From: Candidatus Gastranaerophilales bacterium
GTDB lineage: Bacteria > Cyanobacteriota > Vampirovibrionia > Gastranaerophilales > Gastranaerophilaceae
Length of the DNA stretch: 64,000 nt
Assembly: GCA_944324845.1 (NCBI GenBank)
Contig: CALUXX010000005.1
Span: forward strand, 1-64,000
Reading direction: 5' to 3'
Position numbers and translations under genes: made by a program
Part shown: positions 45,341 to 54,014 of the stretch, in pieces
How positions within the stretch are numbered: position 1 is the stretch's first letter
Layout of the letters: each line of letters opens with the position of its first letter
The notes under the pieces: generated by a model
Told to the model about the DNA's origin: nothing
Databases searched by the model: none
Seen by the model: the letters and a program-made list of their open reading frames with translations, nothing else

Positions 45341-47592
45341 GCAGGTCTTGTAACTGATAAAACCATTTCATTTGGAATATAAAAATCTTTTATCCCATAG
45401 TTTGCGTTTACGAATAAAAATTCCAAAGTTTCGCCATTATTTATTCCGAGGGCATCAAACGGAATTTTTAAATCTAGGGTTTCGCCATAAGCTGTTTCTA
45501 CTGTTCTGGCTTGTTCTAATACCCACATGTCTCCAGGTATTGCTCTGATTAAGCGAACTAATTGCAAACAATCGTTTCTTATTGCAATTTGCATTTCTTT
45601 ATGGAATTTTTCCATTGAAATTGGTGAAATATTTTCTGTTTTATTTATCAAACGTACAGGTGATAGAGTTTGTTTATGGTGTGACTTTCTGAAATATATG
45701 TACATTTGATAAGTTCTTTTAGATAATTCGGAATTTTCTTTTATGTATTTATTCATATTGAATTTTAAGTAGAAATTATCTTTATCGTTTCCAAAACGAA
45801 TTTTATCAAATAATTTAGATTCTCTCAGAACAGGTCCATCAGGGATTTCGATATATCCTGCATTATTCCATTCACCATCTGCGGTAACGTTTTTCCCGGA
45901 AATTTCAGGAGTGATAAGTGATTTTGGGTATTTAGAAGGTTTTGTTGCCGTAACATCTGATAATGCGTCATCTAAAAATGCAGGTGTATCTAGTTCTAAA
46001 TATCTATAGACATTTTTTAGGTGTGTTCTATATAGAAAATCAAATATATTATCACGACCTGAATCATTTGGTTCACCATACCACCAAAACCAGTCACTGC
46101 CTTCGCATATTAATATTTCTTTATGGGCGGCATCAAGATTCGGATGATTTGGTTCACGTTTTGCAAATTGGCTGAAATCTTTTTTAACTCGTTTTAAGTA
46201 TGTCCAAGCCAAATCTTTTACCGGTTCATCAATCCATAATTTGAAATCTCTGTTTATCCAAGAACCTGAAGCAATTCTATCCAGTGGTTTGTCTTCTTTT
46301 GTATTTGCAAGATAATCTGAAATTAGCACTGTTTCTAAAGTTTTATCTTCGGTTATTAATTTATATAATGTTTCCAAGAAAGATTCACCGTCTTCAAGAT
46401 AATTTTCCCAACAATTTTCGCCATCAAGTGCTATTGTTAGTAGATGTTCTTTATCAGGCGATGATAAGACTTTGCTTTGAATTATTTTTATACGGTCATA
46501 TAAATCATTTGCCGTTGCTATAGGATCGTGGTTTTGGTATTCAAAACTTATCAAATTCGGTATTGTTGATTCTCTAAAAATCATTTTTATATCTGATTGA
46601 TTTGTTTTGAATTTGTAGGTTTTTAATAAATGGTAAGGTTCGCTAATATAACCTTTGAAATCGTGTTCAAATTCAAATTTTATTGAATTTGCTAAAATCC
46701 CTTCATCTGAAATTGACCATTTTACTCCAAGTTTTGATAACATTGCTAAGGTTTTTTTGCTTACGCAATGTTCTGATGGCCAAATACCTTCAGGACGTTT
46801 GCCAAAAACTTCTTCAATTCTGTCAAGTGCCAACTTAACCTGAAGTTCTGCGTCTTGTTCAGGGTTAAATCCTGTTATATCATCATCAGGCAGAGGATTT
46901 TTTTTGATATTTTTGAAGTCTAACAATATTGGTAATATCGGATGATAGTATGGGCTTGTAATTACTTCAATTTTATTTTTTTTGATAAGTGTTTTCATTG
47001 TAGGGATAATTTTTTTTATTATTTCCCTTTGAATATCAATAATTCTTATTCTGTCTTCGTCTGTGTAATTTTTGCCTTTTTTAATTAGTTTTTTCAGTTC
47101 AGCATTACTGTTTCTGAAAGACGAATCAATCCATACCAAGTTAAAAAATGCTGTTAAATCTGCGTATTCTTGATTGGTTAATACAGAAATATCGTTTCCG
47201 CCGGAGGCTTGAACTGTTTTATATAACCTGTGATATTCTTCATTTGGAAGTATCATTGTTTGATAGTTTGCATCAAAAAAATTTGTTAAGATGAATAATT
47301 TGTCTTCATCATTTAATCTATCAACAGGTTTTATGGTAATTCTTGAATGTATGTCGTGAGCATTATTTTGAGCATAGTCAATTATGGCATCAACAAGTAC
47401 AGGTACAAAATTGAAATTTAGTTTTAGTTTTTCAATTTTTTTTGCCCATAAAATCATATCTAAATAATCTTTTACGGCATGTAACCTTACCCAAGGCATT
47501 AAATAATCACCATTTGGAGCAAGTTGATACACCGGTTGGTGCATATGCCAACAAAAAGCTATTGATAATTTTTTAGTTTGGCTCATCATCAT
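45337..47592 (-). CDS. Glycoside hydrolase family 57 (amylopullulanase-like)
   Basis: The 751-aa protein starts with the GH57 motif SIAFCWHMHQPVYQL and has the nucleophile region GIWPSEHCVS (Glu) and acid/base ALDGENCWENY (Asp), as in amylopullulanase-type GH57 enzymes. The last 200 residues form a beta-rich domain (YIEIPDGPVLRESKLFDKIRFG) like the C-terminal domain of related enzymes. There is no signal peptide, so it probably acts on cytoplasmic glycogen or maltodextrin. Three ATGs in a row leave the start uncertain by two codons. Confidence 0.88.
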   Translation of the reverse strand: MMMSQTKKLSIAFCWHMHQPVYQLAPNGDYLMPWVRLHAVKDYLDMILWAKKIEKLKLNFNFVPVLVDAIIDYAQNNAHDIHSRITIKPVDRLNDEDKLFILTNFFDANYQTMILPNEEYHRLYKTVQASGGNDISVLTNQEYADLTAFFNLVWIDSSFRNSNAELKKLIKKGKNYTDEDRIRIIDIQREIIKKIIPTMKTLIKKNKIEVITSPYYHPILPILLDFKNIKKNPLPDDDITGFNPEQDAELQVKLALDRIEEVFGKRPEGIWPSEHCVSKKTLAMLSKLGVKWSISDEGILANSIKFEFEHDFKGYISEPYHLLKTYKFKTNQSDIKMIFRESTIPNLISFEYQNHDPIATANDLYDRIKIIQSKVLSSPDKEHLLTIALDGENCWENYLEDGESFLETLYKLITEDKTLETVLISDYLANTKEDKPLDRIASGSWINRDFKLWIDEPVKDLAWTYLKRVKKDFSQFAKREPNHPNLDAAHKEILICEGSDWFWWYGEPNDSGRDNIFDFLYRTHLKNVYRYLELDTPAFLDDALSDVTATKPSKYPKSLITPEISGKNVTADGEWNNAGYIEIPDGPVLRESKLFDKIRFGNDKDNFYLKFNMNKYIKENSELSKRTYQMYIYFRKSHHKQTLSPVRLINKTENISPISMEKFHKEMQIAIRNDCLQLVRLIRAIPGDMWVLEQARTVETAYGETLDLKIPFDALGINNGETLEFLFVNANYGIKDFYIPNEMVLSVTRPA

Positions 47593-47779
47593 ACTTAACT
47601 CTATCCTTTATTCCATTGTAACATTTAAAAATATATTAACAAGCACTTGAACAATCAATAAGTGTAACAGTTAGTAACAACATTTAATCCGATTTTATAT
47701 GTTTTTGCTATACTGTTAGTAATATGGTTGGAATTTACCTCGTGTGACTAACCGATGATAGTTCTGAAAGGATAGTAGA

Positions 47780-49387
47780 ATGAAGAAATTTTTAGGTTTG
47801 ATTATGTCATTATTATTTAGTATTCAACAAGCTGGGGCTATGAGTGTTGACGCATTTATGGATAAACATATTGCGCCAATATCCGACTTTGTTGCAAGTT
47901 TAATATTTTTGCCTATCCCGCTTTGTGGTTATAAGGTTCCGATAATTATTTTTTGGATTCTTATTGCCGGAATATTCTTCACAATTTACTATCGCGGAAT
48001 TGCAGTTTGGGGATTTAAGCATGCTCTTGATTTGATTATGAAGCCTGCTGAATCTTCTGACAAAGATGGTAATTGTGGTGAAGTTTCATCATTCCAAGCT
48101 TTGGCTACTGCTTTATCCGGTACTATCGGAATTGGTAGTATTGCAGGTGTTGCAATTTCTATTTCTATTGGCGGGCCGGGGGCTGCGTTTTGGATTTTTG
48201 CAGGTGCAATACTTGGGATGTCTATAAAATTTGTTGAAGCTACTTTGGCTGTTAAATATAGAAGATTTAATACGGACGGATCTATTTCAGGTGGTCCGAT
48301 GCACTATATTGCGCATGGTTTAACTAGAAAAAATATGCGCTGGTTAGGTCAGCCTTTGTCTGTGGTATTTGCTATTCTTTGTATTGGCGGTGGTATTACA
48401 GGTGGTAATATGATTCAAATTAACCAATCTGCTCACCAAATCGTTTTTATTACAGGTGGGGCTCATAGTTTTATGCACGGTTATACTTGGGTTTTCGGTT
48501 TAATTGTTGCTATTTTGATCGGTTTGGTTGTTGTTGGTGGTATCAAAAGTATAGCTAAAGTTACAACTATTCTTGTTCCTACAATGTGTATTTTATATAT
48601 TGTTTCAGGTCTAATTGTTATTGGCGCTAATATTGCTAATATTCCAAGTGCACTTGTTTTAATCATGAAAGAAGCTTTCCATCCGACTGCTGTTGCAGGC
48701 GGTGTTTTCGGTACAATTATTATTGGTTTAAGACGTTCTGTTCAATCTAATGAAGCCGGTACAGGGGCTGCTGCTATTGTTTATGCTACGGCGCAAACTA
48801 AGGAGGCTGTTTCTCAAGGTTTCGTTGCTTTGTTAGAAACTTTCTTGACTGGTGTTCTTTGTTTATTTACTTCTTTTGCGATTGTATTTTCAGGTGTGCT
48901 TGCTAAAACTCATATAGGAAAAATTTCAGGTATTGAACTTGCGTCTAATGCTTTTCAATCTGTTATTCCGTTTTTCCCGTATATTTTATCTTTAATCGCA
49001 ATTTTATTCGCTTTATCTACTTTAATTTCTTGGGCTTATTACGGACAAAAAGCTTGGACTTTCCTTGTGGGTGAAGGTAAGAAAAGAGCTTTAGCTTTCA
49101 ATATTATTTATTGTATTTTCATTGTTATTGGTTCTGTTATGAACGTTCAATCTGTTATTAATATTACAGATGCAATGATGATTGCTATGTGTGTGCCTAA
49201 CGTAATTGTTTTATATGTTTTGGCACCTGAAGTTAAAAAAGATTTGAAATTGTATTGCCAAAAATATAATTTAGGAAGATTGGTTTATCCAAAATGGTTC
49301 AAAGATGAGCCTGCTAAAGTTGAGATGAAAGCTGAGGAAGAAAATATTCCTGAATTTGTTGAAGTAAATGTGGAGGATAACAAATAA
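47780..49387 (+). CDS. Sodium:alanine/glycine symporter (AGCS family)
   Basis: The 535-aa membrane protein has the AGCS signature GTIGIGSIAGVAISISIGGPGAAFWI and GGPMHYIAHGL, with about ten hydrophobic segments. The N-terminal MKKFLGLIMSLLFSIQQAGA looks like a cleavable signal or first helix. The family takes up alanine or glycine with sodium. The stop overlaps the start of an ACT-domain gene, which hints that an amino-acid sensor is co-produced. Confidence 0.9.
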   Translation: MKKFLGLIMSLLFSIQQAGAMSVDAFMDKHIAPISDFVASLIFLPIPLCGYKVPIIIFWILIAGIFFTIYYRGIAVWGFKHALDLIMKPAESSDKDGNCGEVSSFQALATALSGTIGIGSIAGVAISISIGGPGAAFWIFAGAILGMSIKFVEATLAVKYRRFNTDGSISGGPMHYIAHGLTRKNMRWLGQPLSVVFAILCIGGGITGGNMIQINQSAHQIVFITGGAHSFMHGYTWVFGLIVAILIGLVVVGGIKSIAKVTTILVPTMCILYIVSGLIVIGANIANIPSALVLIMKEAFHPTAVAGGVFGTIIIGLRRSVQSNEAGTGAAAIVYATAQTKEAVSQGFVALLETFLTGVLCLFTSFAIVFSGVLAKTHIGKISGIELASNAFQSVIPFFPYILSLIAILFALSTLISWAYYGQKAWTFLVGEGKKRALAFNIIYCIFIVIGSVMNVQSVINITDAMMIAMCVPNVIVLYVLAPEVKKDLKLYCQKYNLGRLVYPKWFKDEPAKVEMKAEEENIPEFVEVNVEDNK

Positions 49388-49662
49388 TGGCTAATCAGAT
49401 TATTGTTACTGTTTTTGGTGCAGATAAAATCGGTATCGTTGCTGAAGTTACTTCCGTTCTAGCTAAATACGAAATTAATATTGAAGATATTAAACAAACT
49501 CTTATGCAAGGGCATTTTGTTATGTTTATGCTTTGTGATATAGAAAAATCAAAATATTCTTTCAAAGAAATTAAAGAAGCATTAACAGCTAAAGGCTCAG
49601 ATATGGGTATGGAAATCTGGGTTCAGAAAAAAGAAATTATTGATAATATGCACAAAATTTAG
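49387..49662 (+). CDS. ACT domain protein (UPF0237 type)
   Basis: The 91-aa protein is a single ACT domain: IIVTVFGADKIGIVAEVTSVLAKYEINIEDIKQTL. It matches the UPF0237 group of stand-alone ACT proteins. ACT domains bind amino acids as dimers. Translational coupling to the alanine symporter suggests sensing of the transported amino acid (inference). Confidence 0.88.
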   Translation: MANQIIVTVFGADKIGIVAEVTSVLAKYEINIEDIKQTLMQGHFVMFMLCDIEKSKYSFKEIKEALTAKGSDMGMEIWVQKKEIIDNMHKI

Positions 49663-49666
49663 GTTG

Positions 49667-49963
49667 CTATTTGTTCAAATTTTTAACTTTATATATGTGA
49701 TCATACATTTGAACTGCAATATTTGTGTCTAAGTCTTTGTTTCTTAGAACTGTTGTAAACGGTCCATAATTCATTAGAGTAACATTGCTATCTTTTTCTA
49801 AAAATGTAAGTGGGAATTTTTCATCTTTGATTACTCTTTGTAATGATGGAAGTTCTTGCTCTATTTTCTTGTAAATTTCGTTATTTTTATTAATGTTAAA
49901 ATTTATCTGAGCATTTTGTGCTTTTGTATCAATATGTTTGAAGATGTTAAAGTTAATTTTCAT
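49667..49963 (-). CDS. Hypothetical protein, 98 aa
   Basis: A small soluble protein starting MKINFNIFKHID, with INFN repeated at about residue 20. The C-terminal half (MNYGPFTTVLRNKDLDTNIAVQMYDHIY) looks folded. No family is recognised. The start follows GAAAGGAAG. It is convergent with the ACT gene, with 4 bp between. Confidence 0.5.
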   Translation of the reverse strand: MKINFNIFKHIDTKAQNAQINFNINKNNEIYKKIEQELPSLQRVIKDEKFPLTFLEKDSNVTLMNYGPFTTVLRNKDLDTNIAVQMYDHIYKVKNLNK

Positions 49964-50064
49964 TTTCTTCCTTTCACTATTTTGAATTTTAAAGATATAA
50001 AAGCAGAAAATAAAAAAATTTGCTAATATTTTACTATTTTTTTACATTTCGGAATATAGTAAAT

Positions 50065-50511
50065 TTAATAATTTTCAATTTGATTACCATTTTTATCATA
50101 ATGTGTTACAGTACCATTTAGGTTTACTCTGTAACTACCCATTTTATTTCCATATTTATCGTAATATGTTGTTTTGTTTCCATATCTTTTGTACGCCCCT
50201 GTTTTTTCACCATATCTGTTATAGGTGTTAACAATTTTACTGCTTCTTTTGTATGGGCGTCTTTTGATTTTGTAACCATTGGTTTTGCTTATAACTTGTC
50301 CATTTTTATCATAATAGGTTACTGAACCGTTCATATTTCTTTTGGTACTGCTTATTACATTCCCATCTTTGTCGTAGCAAGTTGTTTTATGCCCATACCT
50401 TTTGCAACAATTTGTTTTATTATGGCACTGTTGCTTGTAGGTTGTGCATCTTGCAAATGCTGGAATGGTAGTTATACATAATATTATAAAAATTGCGATA
50501 ATCTTTTTCAT
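50065..50511 (-). CDS. Secreted YDKxG-repeat protein, 148 aa
   Basis: A signal peptide (KKIIAIFIILCITTIPAFA) precedes a Cys/Lys-rich segment and at least five copies of a ~20-residue YYDKNGNxI-type repeat, in the style of YwqK/MORN-like beta-hairpin repeats. The protein is very basic (many Arg, Lys and Tyr). It is probably periplasmic or surface-exposed. Its role is unknown. It is the last host gene before the tRNA-Gly island. Confidence 0.65.
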   Translation of the reverse strand: MKKIIAIFIILCITTIPAFARCTTYKQQCHNKTNCCKRYGHKTTCYDKDGNVISSTKRNMNGSVTYYDKNGQVISKTNGYKIKRRPYKRSSKIVNTYNRYGEKTGAYKRYGNKTTYYDKYGNKMGSYRVNLNGTVTHYDKNGNQIENY

Positions 50512-50692
50512 AAATTTTTCCCATATTTATTAAAATAGAAAAAAGATTAAAATTGTGTGAATTTTGTTATTTTGTTATTAATTGTTAAGTAAATTTTTGT
50601 ATTGATATTGTATAATACGAGAGAAATTAACAAATGTGAAAAAGTGTTTAAAATATATTTTTTGTGCTATATATTAATTAAAGTTGGATTAT

Positions 50693-50764
50693 GCGGGTAT
50701 AGTTCAGTGGTAGAATGTCTCCTTCCCAAGGAGAAGATCGCGAGTTCGAGTCTCGTTGCCCGCT
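50693..50764 (+). tRNA. tRNA-Gly (anticodon CCC), island insertion target
   Basis: Acceptor GCGGGTA/TGCCCGC, anticodon stem TCTCC/GGAGA with loop TTCCCAA (anticodon CCC) and T loop TTCGAGT form a good cloverleaf. No CCA end is encoded. The 3' half from 50723 on is supplied by the integrated element; the displaced original 3' end lies at 60290-60332. Confidence 0.93.
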
Positions 50765-50765
50765 A
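50723..50765. repeat. Left attachment repeat (within tRNA-Gly)
   Basis: The 43-bp core starts TTCCCAAGGAGAAGATCGCG and ends GTTGCCCGCTA. It is identical base for base to 60290-60332 and includes the anticodon loop through the 3' end of the tRNA, the usual target of tyrosine integrases. Confidence 0.93.
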
Positions 50766-50856
50766 TTAGAAAAGAGCCTTAAAAGGCTCTCTATTATTGA
50801 AATCTTAAAATTTTTATTATATGTTTACCAATTATTTATTAGAAAAATTTTGGTAA

Positions 50857-50875
50857 TGTGACATAATTGTGACAT
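50857..50875. promoter_or_regulatory. Candidate integrase arm-type sites, left end
   Basis: TGTGACAT occurs at 50857-50864 and 50868-50875, exactly 11 bp apart (one helical turn), between the att site and the integrase stop. The same word, with the same period, is at the other end of the island. Confidence 0.6.
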
Positions 50876-50881
50876 AAAATT

Positions 50882-51952
50882 TTAACTTACAGCATACAAG
50901 TTATCCAAAACAGATTTAAATTTTTGAGCAGATTCATCTAAAACATGAGTATAAATATTTAGTGTGACATTAGCGGATGAATGCCCCATTTCTGTTTGTA
51001 CTCGTTTGGGGGAAACATTATTTTCAATAAGTTGACTACCAAAGGTATGCCTTAAATCATGAAATCTTAGGTGTCCTATATTACAGGCTTTAACAACTGG
51101 ATTAAAAAGACGTTTGGTCACATTATCACCAATATACATTTCACCTTTAGAATTCGGAAAAACATATTTACTTTTTGATGTTTTTAGTTTTTGTTCTAAT
51201 AAAACTTTCTTTAACATTGGACATATAGTGATATTTCTATATGAGGCTTTACTTTTGGGAGTATATAATTTCCCTTTATATTCACTATATTTTACCTTAA
51301 TTATACAATTATTTAAATCTACATTTTCCCACATCAAGGCAACTAATTCCCCTCTGCGCATGCCCGTAAATAGAGCAGTAAATAACATTGGAAAAAAGTT
51401 TGGTTTTATTCTTTTACAAGTATTTAATAATATATTTATTTCATCTTTATTTAATGCTCGTGCTTGCCTAGACTCTACTTTATCACAATGCACTTTTTTT
51501 ACTACATTATTATAAATAATACCCTTTTCTACTTGTCTTTCAATGATAGATCCTAGCAATGTTTTATACTTACATATTGAAGCAGAACTTAATTTTTTTT
51601 CTTTCTTCAGGTGTAAAATAAAATTTTCAACATCATTTTGAGATAATAAATACAATTTATATTTACCTAAATAAGGAATTATTATTCGGTTAATAATTCT
51701 TGTATATTCATCTTTTGTTTTTTCTTTTAAATCCTTCAACTCCATATATTTATGTATGAAGTACTGGCATGCATCAATTAAAGTAATATCCTTGTTTATT
51801 ACATTACTAATACCCTTATTATTATTTGCTTTCAATTTTACGAAGGCATTTTCAGCTTCTGCCTTTGTGTGAAAGCCACTTTTTCTTATTCTTTTACCTG
51901 ATATATCAGTGAAATCAATTTGCCAAGATTTGTTTCGTTTTCTTATAGCCAT
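50882..51952 (-). CDS. int: Tyrosine recombinase/integrase
   Basis: The 356-aa protein has an N-terminal arm-binding three-strand domain (1-45, RKRNKSWQIDFTDISGKRIRKSGF), a core-binding helical domain (60-150) and the catalytic domain. The catalytic set is visible: Arg199 in TGMRRGEL, Lys near 235, His298 and Arg301 in HDLRHTFG, His324 in MGHSS, and Tyr334 in IYTHV. It is pointed at the tRNA-Gly att site 117 bp away and should cut and join there. The start follows AAAGGA. Confidence 0.93.
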   Translation of the reverse strand: MAIRKRNKSWQIDFTDISGKRIRKSGFHTKAEAENAFVKLKANNNKGISNVINKDITLIDACQYFIHKYMELKDLKEKTKDEYTRIINRIIIPYLGKYKLYLLSQNDVENFILHLKKEKKLSSASICKYKTLLGSIIERQVEKGIIYNNVVKKVHCDKVESRQARALNKDEINILLNTCKRIKPNFFPMLFTALFTGMRRGELVALMWENVDLNNCIIKVKYSEYKGKLYTPKSKASYRNITICPMLKKVLLEQKLKTSKSKYVFPNSKGEMYIGDNVTKRLFNPVVKACNIGHLRFHDLRHTFGSQLIENNVSPKRVQTEMGHSSANVTLNIYTHVLDESAQKFKSVLDNLYAVS

Positions 51953-52028
51953 ACTATTTTCCTTTCGTTGATAAAAGTACTTTTTTCATATAATACCCTT
52001 TATATAATTTGAAATCAAGTACTTTTTT

Positions 52029-52289
52029 CTATAACCCTAGATAGTCCTTTATCGCAGAACCTTGAAATAATAATTTACTACCAGATTTAATACAAGGTAA
52101 TTTCTTATTATACTTCCATTTATATATGGTATTAGGTTGTACTCTAAGTATTTCTGCCGTTTCATTAACTGTATATAACTTATCAGGTTTAATAGTATAT
52201 GTAATATTTTCTTTTTCAGTTGCTTTTTCATTTTTTCTATCATATTCTATCTTTCTAGATAGTAATTTATATAAAATTTCTGTATCCAT
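52029..52289 (-). CDS. Excisionase-like helix-turn-helix protein
   Basis: The C-terminal 55 residues of this 86-aa protein (YTVNETAEILRVQPNTIYKWKYNKKLPCIKSG, then KLLFQGSAIKDYLG) are the MerR-like HTH of the excisionase/helix_turn_helix_17 group. The N-terminal 30 residues are a charged helix. It lies just upstream of the integrase on the same strand. It could direct excision or repress the integrase; both roles are known for this family. Confidence 0.78.
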   Translation of the reverse strand: MDTEILYKLLSRKIEYDRKNEKATEKENITYTIKPDKLYTVNETAEILRVQPNTIYKWKYNKKLPCIKSGSKLLFQGSAIKDYLGL

Positions 52290-52396
52290 TTTGTATTCCT
52301 TATTTTTTATCTCATTCTAAATTTGAAACCTTAAATTATATAATCAGGCATATATCCTTATATATAATGTAATACCCTATTCATAATTATTTAAAG

Positions 52397-53293
52397 TTAT
52401 TCTATTTGAAAATCTGGGGTATAATATATATAATCTTGAAACTCTTTAAATTCGTCTTTGGTAACCTGTTGTAGAGGGTTATATTGATAAACATTTTTCC
52501 AGTTTAAAAGGGCTTTTCCGTTAAACTCTTCAAATGTCATATTCATAATGTTTTCAAGATATTTTATAAAATCTTTCATATAATAGTAAGTTTTTTTGAT
52601 TTCATATATCTTTGTTTTTCTGATTTTTTTAGATTCTAATTCTTTTACTGATTTTCCAATGTTTAAACCATATAATATGTTTAAGATATTTTTATCACGA
52701 TTAGCTAAAGTATTTTTAGGATGTTTTATAATGTTTGTTTTAAATTGATTGTGTAAAATATTAGTATTTATTGTAAAGTCTTCACCTTGCATTAAATCTA
52801 ATTCTCTGTGAATATCTTTATGTATTGGTGTTAAATTTGAAATCTCATTTTGGTCTTTATGTTTATTGTTATGGTGTACTTCATATATTCCAGAAATATT
52901 TGTATATAAACACATGTTTAAACGATGCAATGAAAATAAGTTATCACCTTTTAAGCCCGCCTCATATTTCATATATAGACCTCTATTTAAAAGGAGCTTG
53001 AAAATTTCAGGGGAAATGTTGTTGATACAATGTTTTCGCGATTTTAAATATTCTGATGCAGGATCATATAATTTTAAATAAATTTTTTGTGGATTATCAT
53101 AATTTTCTATTATTAAATAATTTTCACCAAGCCTATAATTTTTATTTTCTCCAAGATTTTGGAATAATACAATATAATAATTATTTAGAAAATTTGCACC
53201 TAATATTATTATATTATTGTTTTGATTTATGTATTTTTCAGTTATTTTTTCTTGTAAGAATTTGTGATAAATTCTTTTTATTATGTTTGGCAT
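52397..53293 (-). CDS. HNH homing-type endonuclease, 298 aa
   Basis: The middle holds an HNH nuclease pattern: YEVHHNNKHKDQNEISNLTPIHKDIHRE (HH pair, Asn and final His). The C-terminal part has a helix-turn-helix-like segment (GKSVKELESKKIRKTKIYEI), as in homing endonucleases with modular DNA-binding tails. The first 110 residues are unassigned. It sits inside the island, opposite in direction to cas9. Homing, element competition or defence are all possible. It is not a Cas9 fragment. Confidence 0.65.
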   Translation of the reverse strand: MPNIIKRIYHKFLQEKITEKYINQNNNIIILGANFLNNYYIVLFQNLGENKNYRLGENYLIIENYDNPQKIYLKLYDPASEYLKSRKHCINNISPEIFKLLLNRGLYMKYEAGLKGDNLFSLHRLNMCLYTNISGIYEVHHNNKHKDQNEISNLTPIHKDIHRELDLMQGEDFTINTNILHNQFKTNIIKHPKNTLANRDKNILNILYGLNIGKSVKELESKKIRKTKIYEIKKTYYYMKDFIKYLENIMNMTFEEFNGKALLNWKNVYQYNPLQQVTKDEFKEFQDYIYYTPDFQIE

Positions 53294-53878
53294 TTTTTAT
53301 TCTCCTTTTTGTTTTGTGAATTCTATTCATTTTTTACCTCTTTCTTTTAACTTTTCTGCACATTAAATTAACTATATAAACAAATATGTCTATATATGGC
53401 TTTTATTACTGGCTAAATAAAAACCAATAATTTACACAACAAATAAACTAAACAAGAAATTATGGCCTATTTCTCCCTAGTGTATTTTTGTTATGATCAA
53501 ACTTTAGCCAATGTCAGTTTAATATTTTGTTTTTCTTTTATTAGTGTGTAATCAGTATATCATATAAAACTGTGCATGTCAACCTCAAACCCTTTTGGCA
53601 CAAGGGTTTTGCGAGTTTTGTAAAATGAGTGTAATTGATTTAGGTAAAGTCTTCAAAATGTCAATCACGAAAAAGTTTTTTTATTTTGCCCTTGTCCCCC
53701 AAGGGTTCTGGAAGCACTTTTAAAAAGGTGGTATCAAATTTGGACGTTTTGATGTTGTCGAATATCCTGATATCCCCTAAAAATAAAAGGTTCTTATTTG
53801 CGATGCTAGGTGTCTTAGATTTAATCTGTAAAAAAGTAAATAATATTATATTAAAAGTGGATAAAGACATTATGTAAC

Positions 53879-53897
53879 AAGGGCTTTAGCCTTTTTT
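53879..53897 (+). terminator. Terminator just before the cas9 promoter
   Basis: AAGG and CCTT arms with an inner GC pair and a bulged G, followed by T6. It insulates cas9 from transcription entering from the left. Confidence 0.55.
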
Positions 53898-53987
53898 GTA
53901 GTTTTGTGTAGTGTCGTAGAATACATTTCAATAAATGTAAAAAAGGTACTAAATTCCGTTATTGTAAAATATTTTAGAGTTTTGTAG

Positions 53988-53993
53988 TATAAT
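53988..53993 (+). promoter_or_regulatory. cas9 operon -10 box
   Basis: A perfect TATAAT lies 21 bp before the cas9 ATG. The best -35 (TTGTAA, about 20 bp upstream) is poorly spaced, so basal expression may be low or assisted. Confidence 0.5.
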
Positions 53994-54014
53994 AAATCCA
54001 AAAGGGGCAAGTAT

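Larger units (their letters stand above)
53294..54014. other. 720-bp island gap upstream of cas9
   Basis: No well-supported gene is found. A hairpin AACCCTT/AAGGGTT lies near 53587-53609. A short frame at 53625-53723 and one at 53686-53877 lack ribosome sites and overlap each other in different frames, possibly a degraded gene. A terminator (AAGG-GCTTTAGC-CTTTTTT, 53879-53897) follows. The cas9 -10 box TATAAT is at 53988-53993. Confidence 0.5.

Noticed and set aside
52397-53293. A Cas9-like or IscB/TnpB fragment
   Set aside because: No RuvC or bridge-helix motif is visible; only a homing-type HNH core.
53686-53877. 63-aa frame upstream of cas9, and a 69-aa frame on the opposite strand (53661-53870)
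   Set aside because: The plus frame starts at TTG without a ribosome site; the minus frame is its mirror shadow. Left as an unresolved gap.
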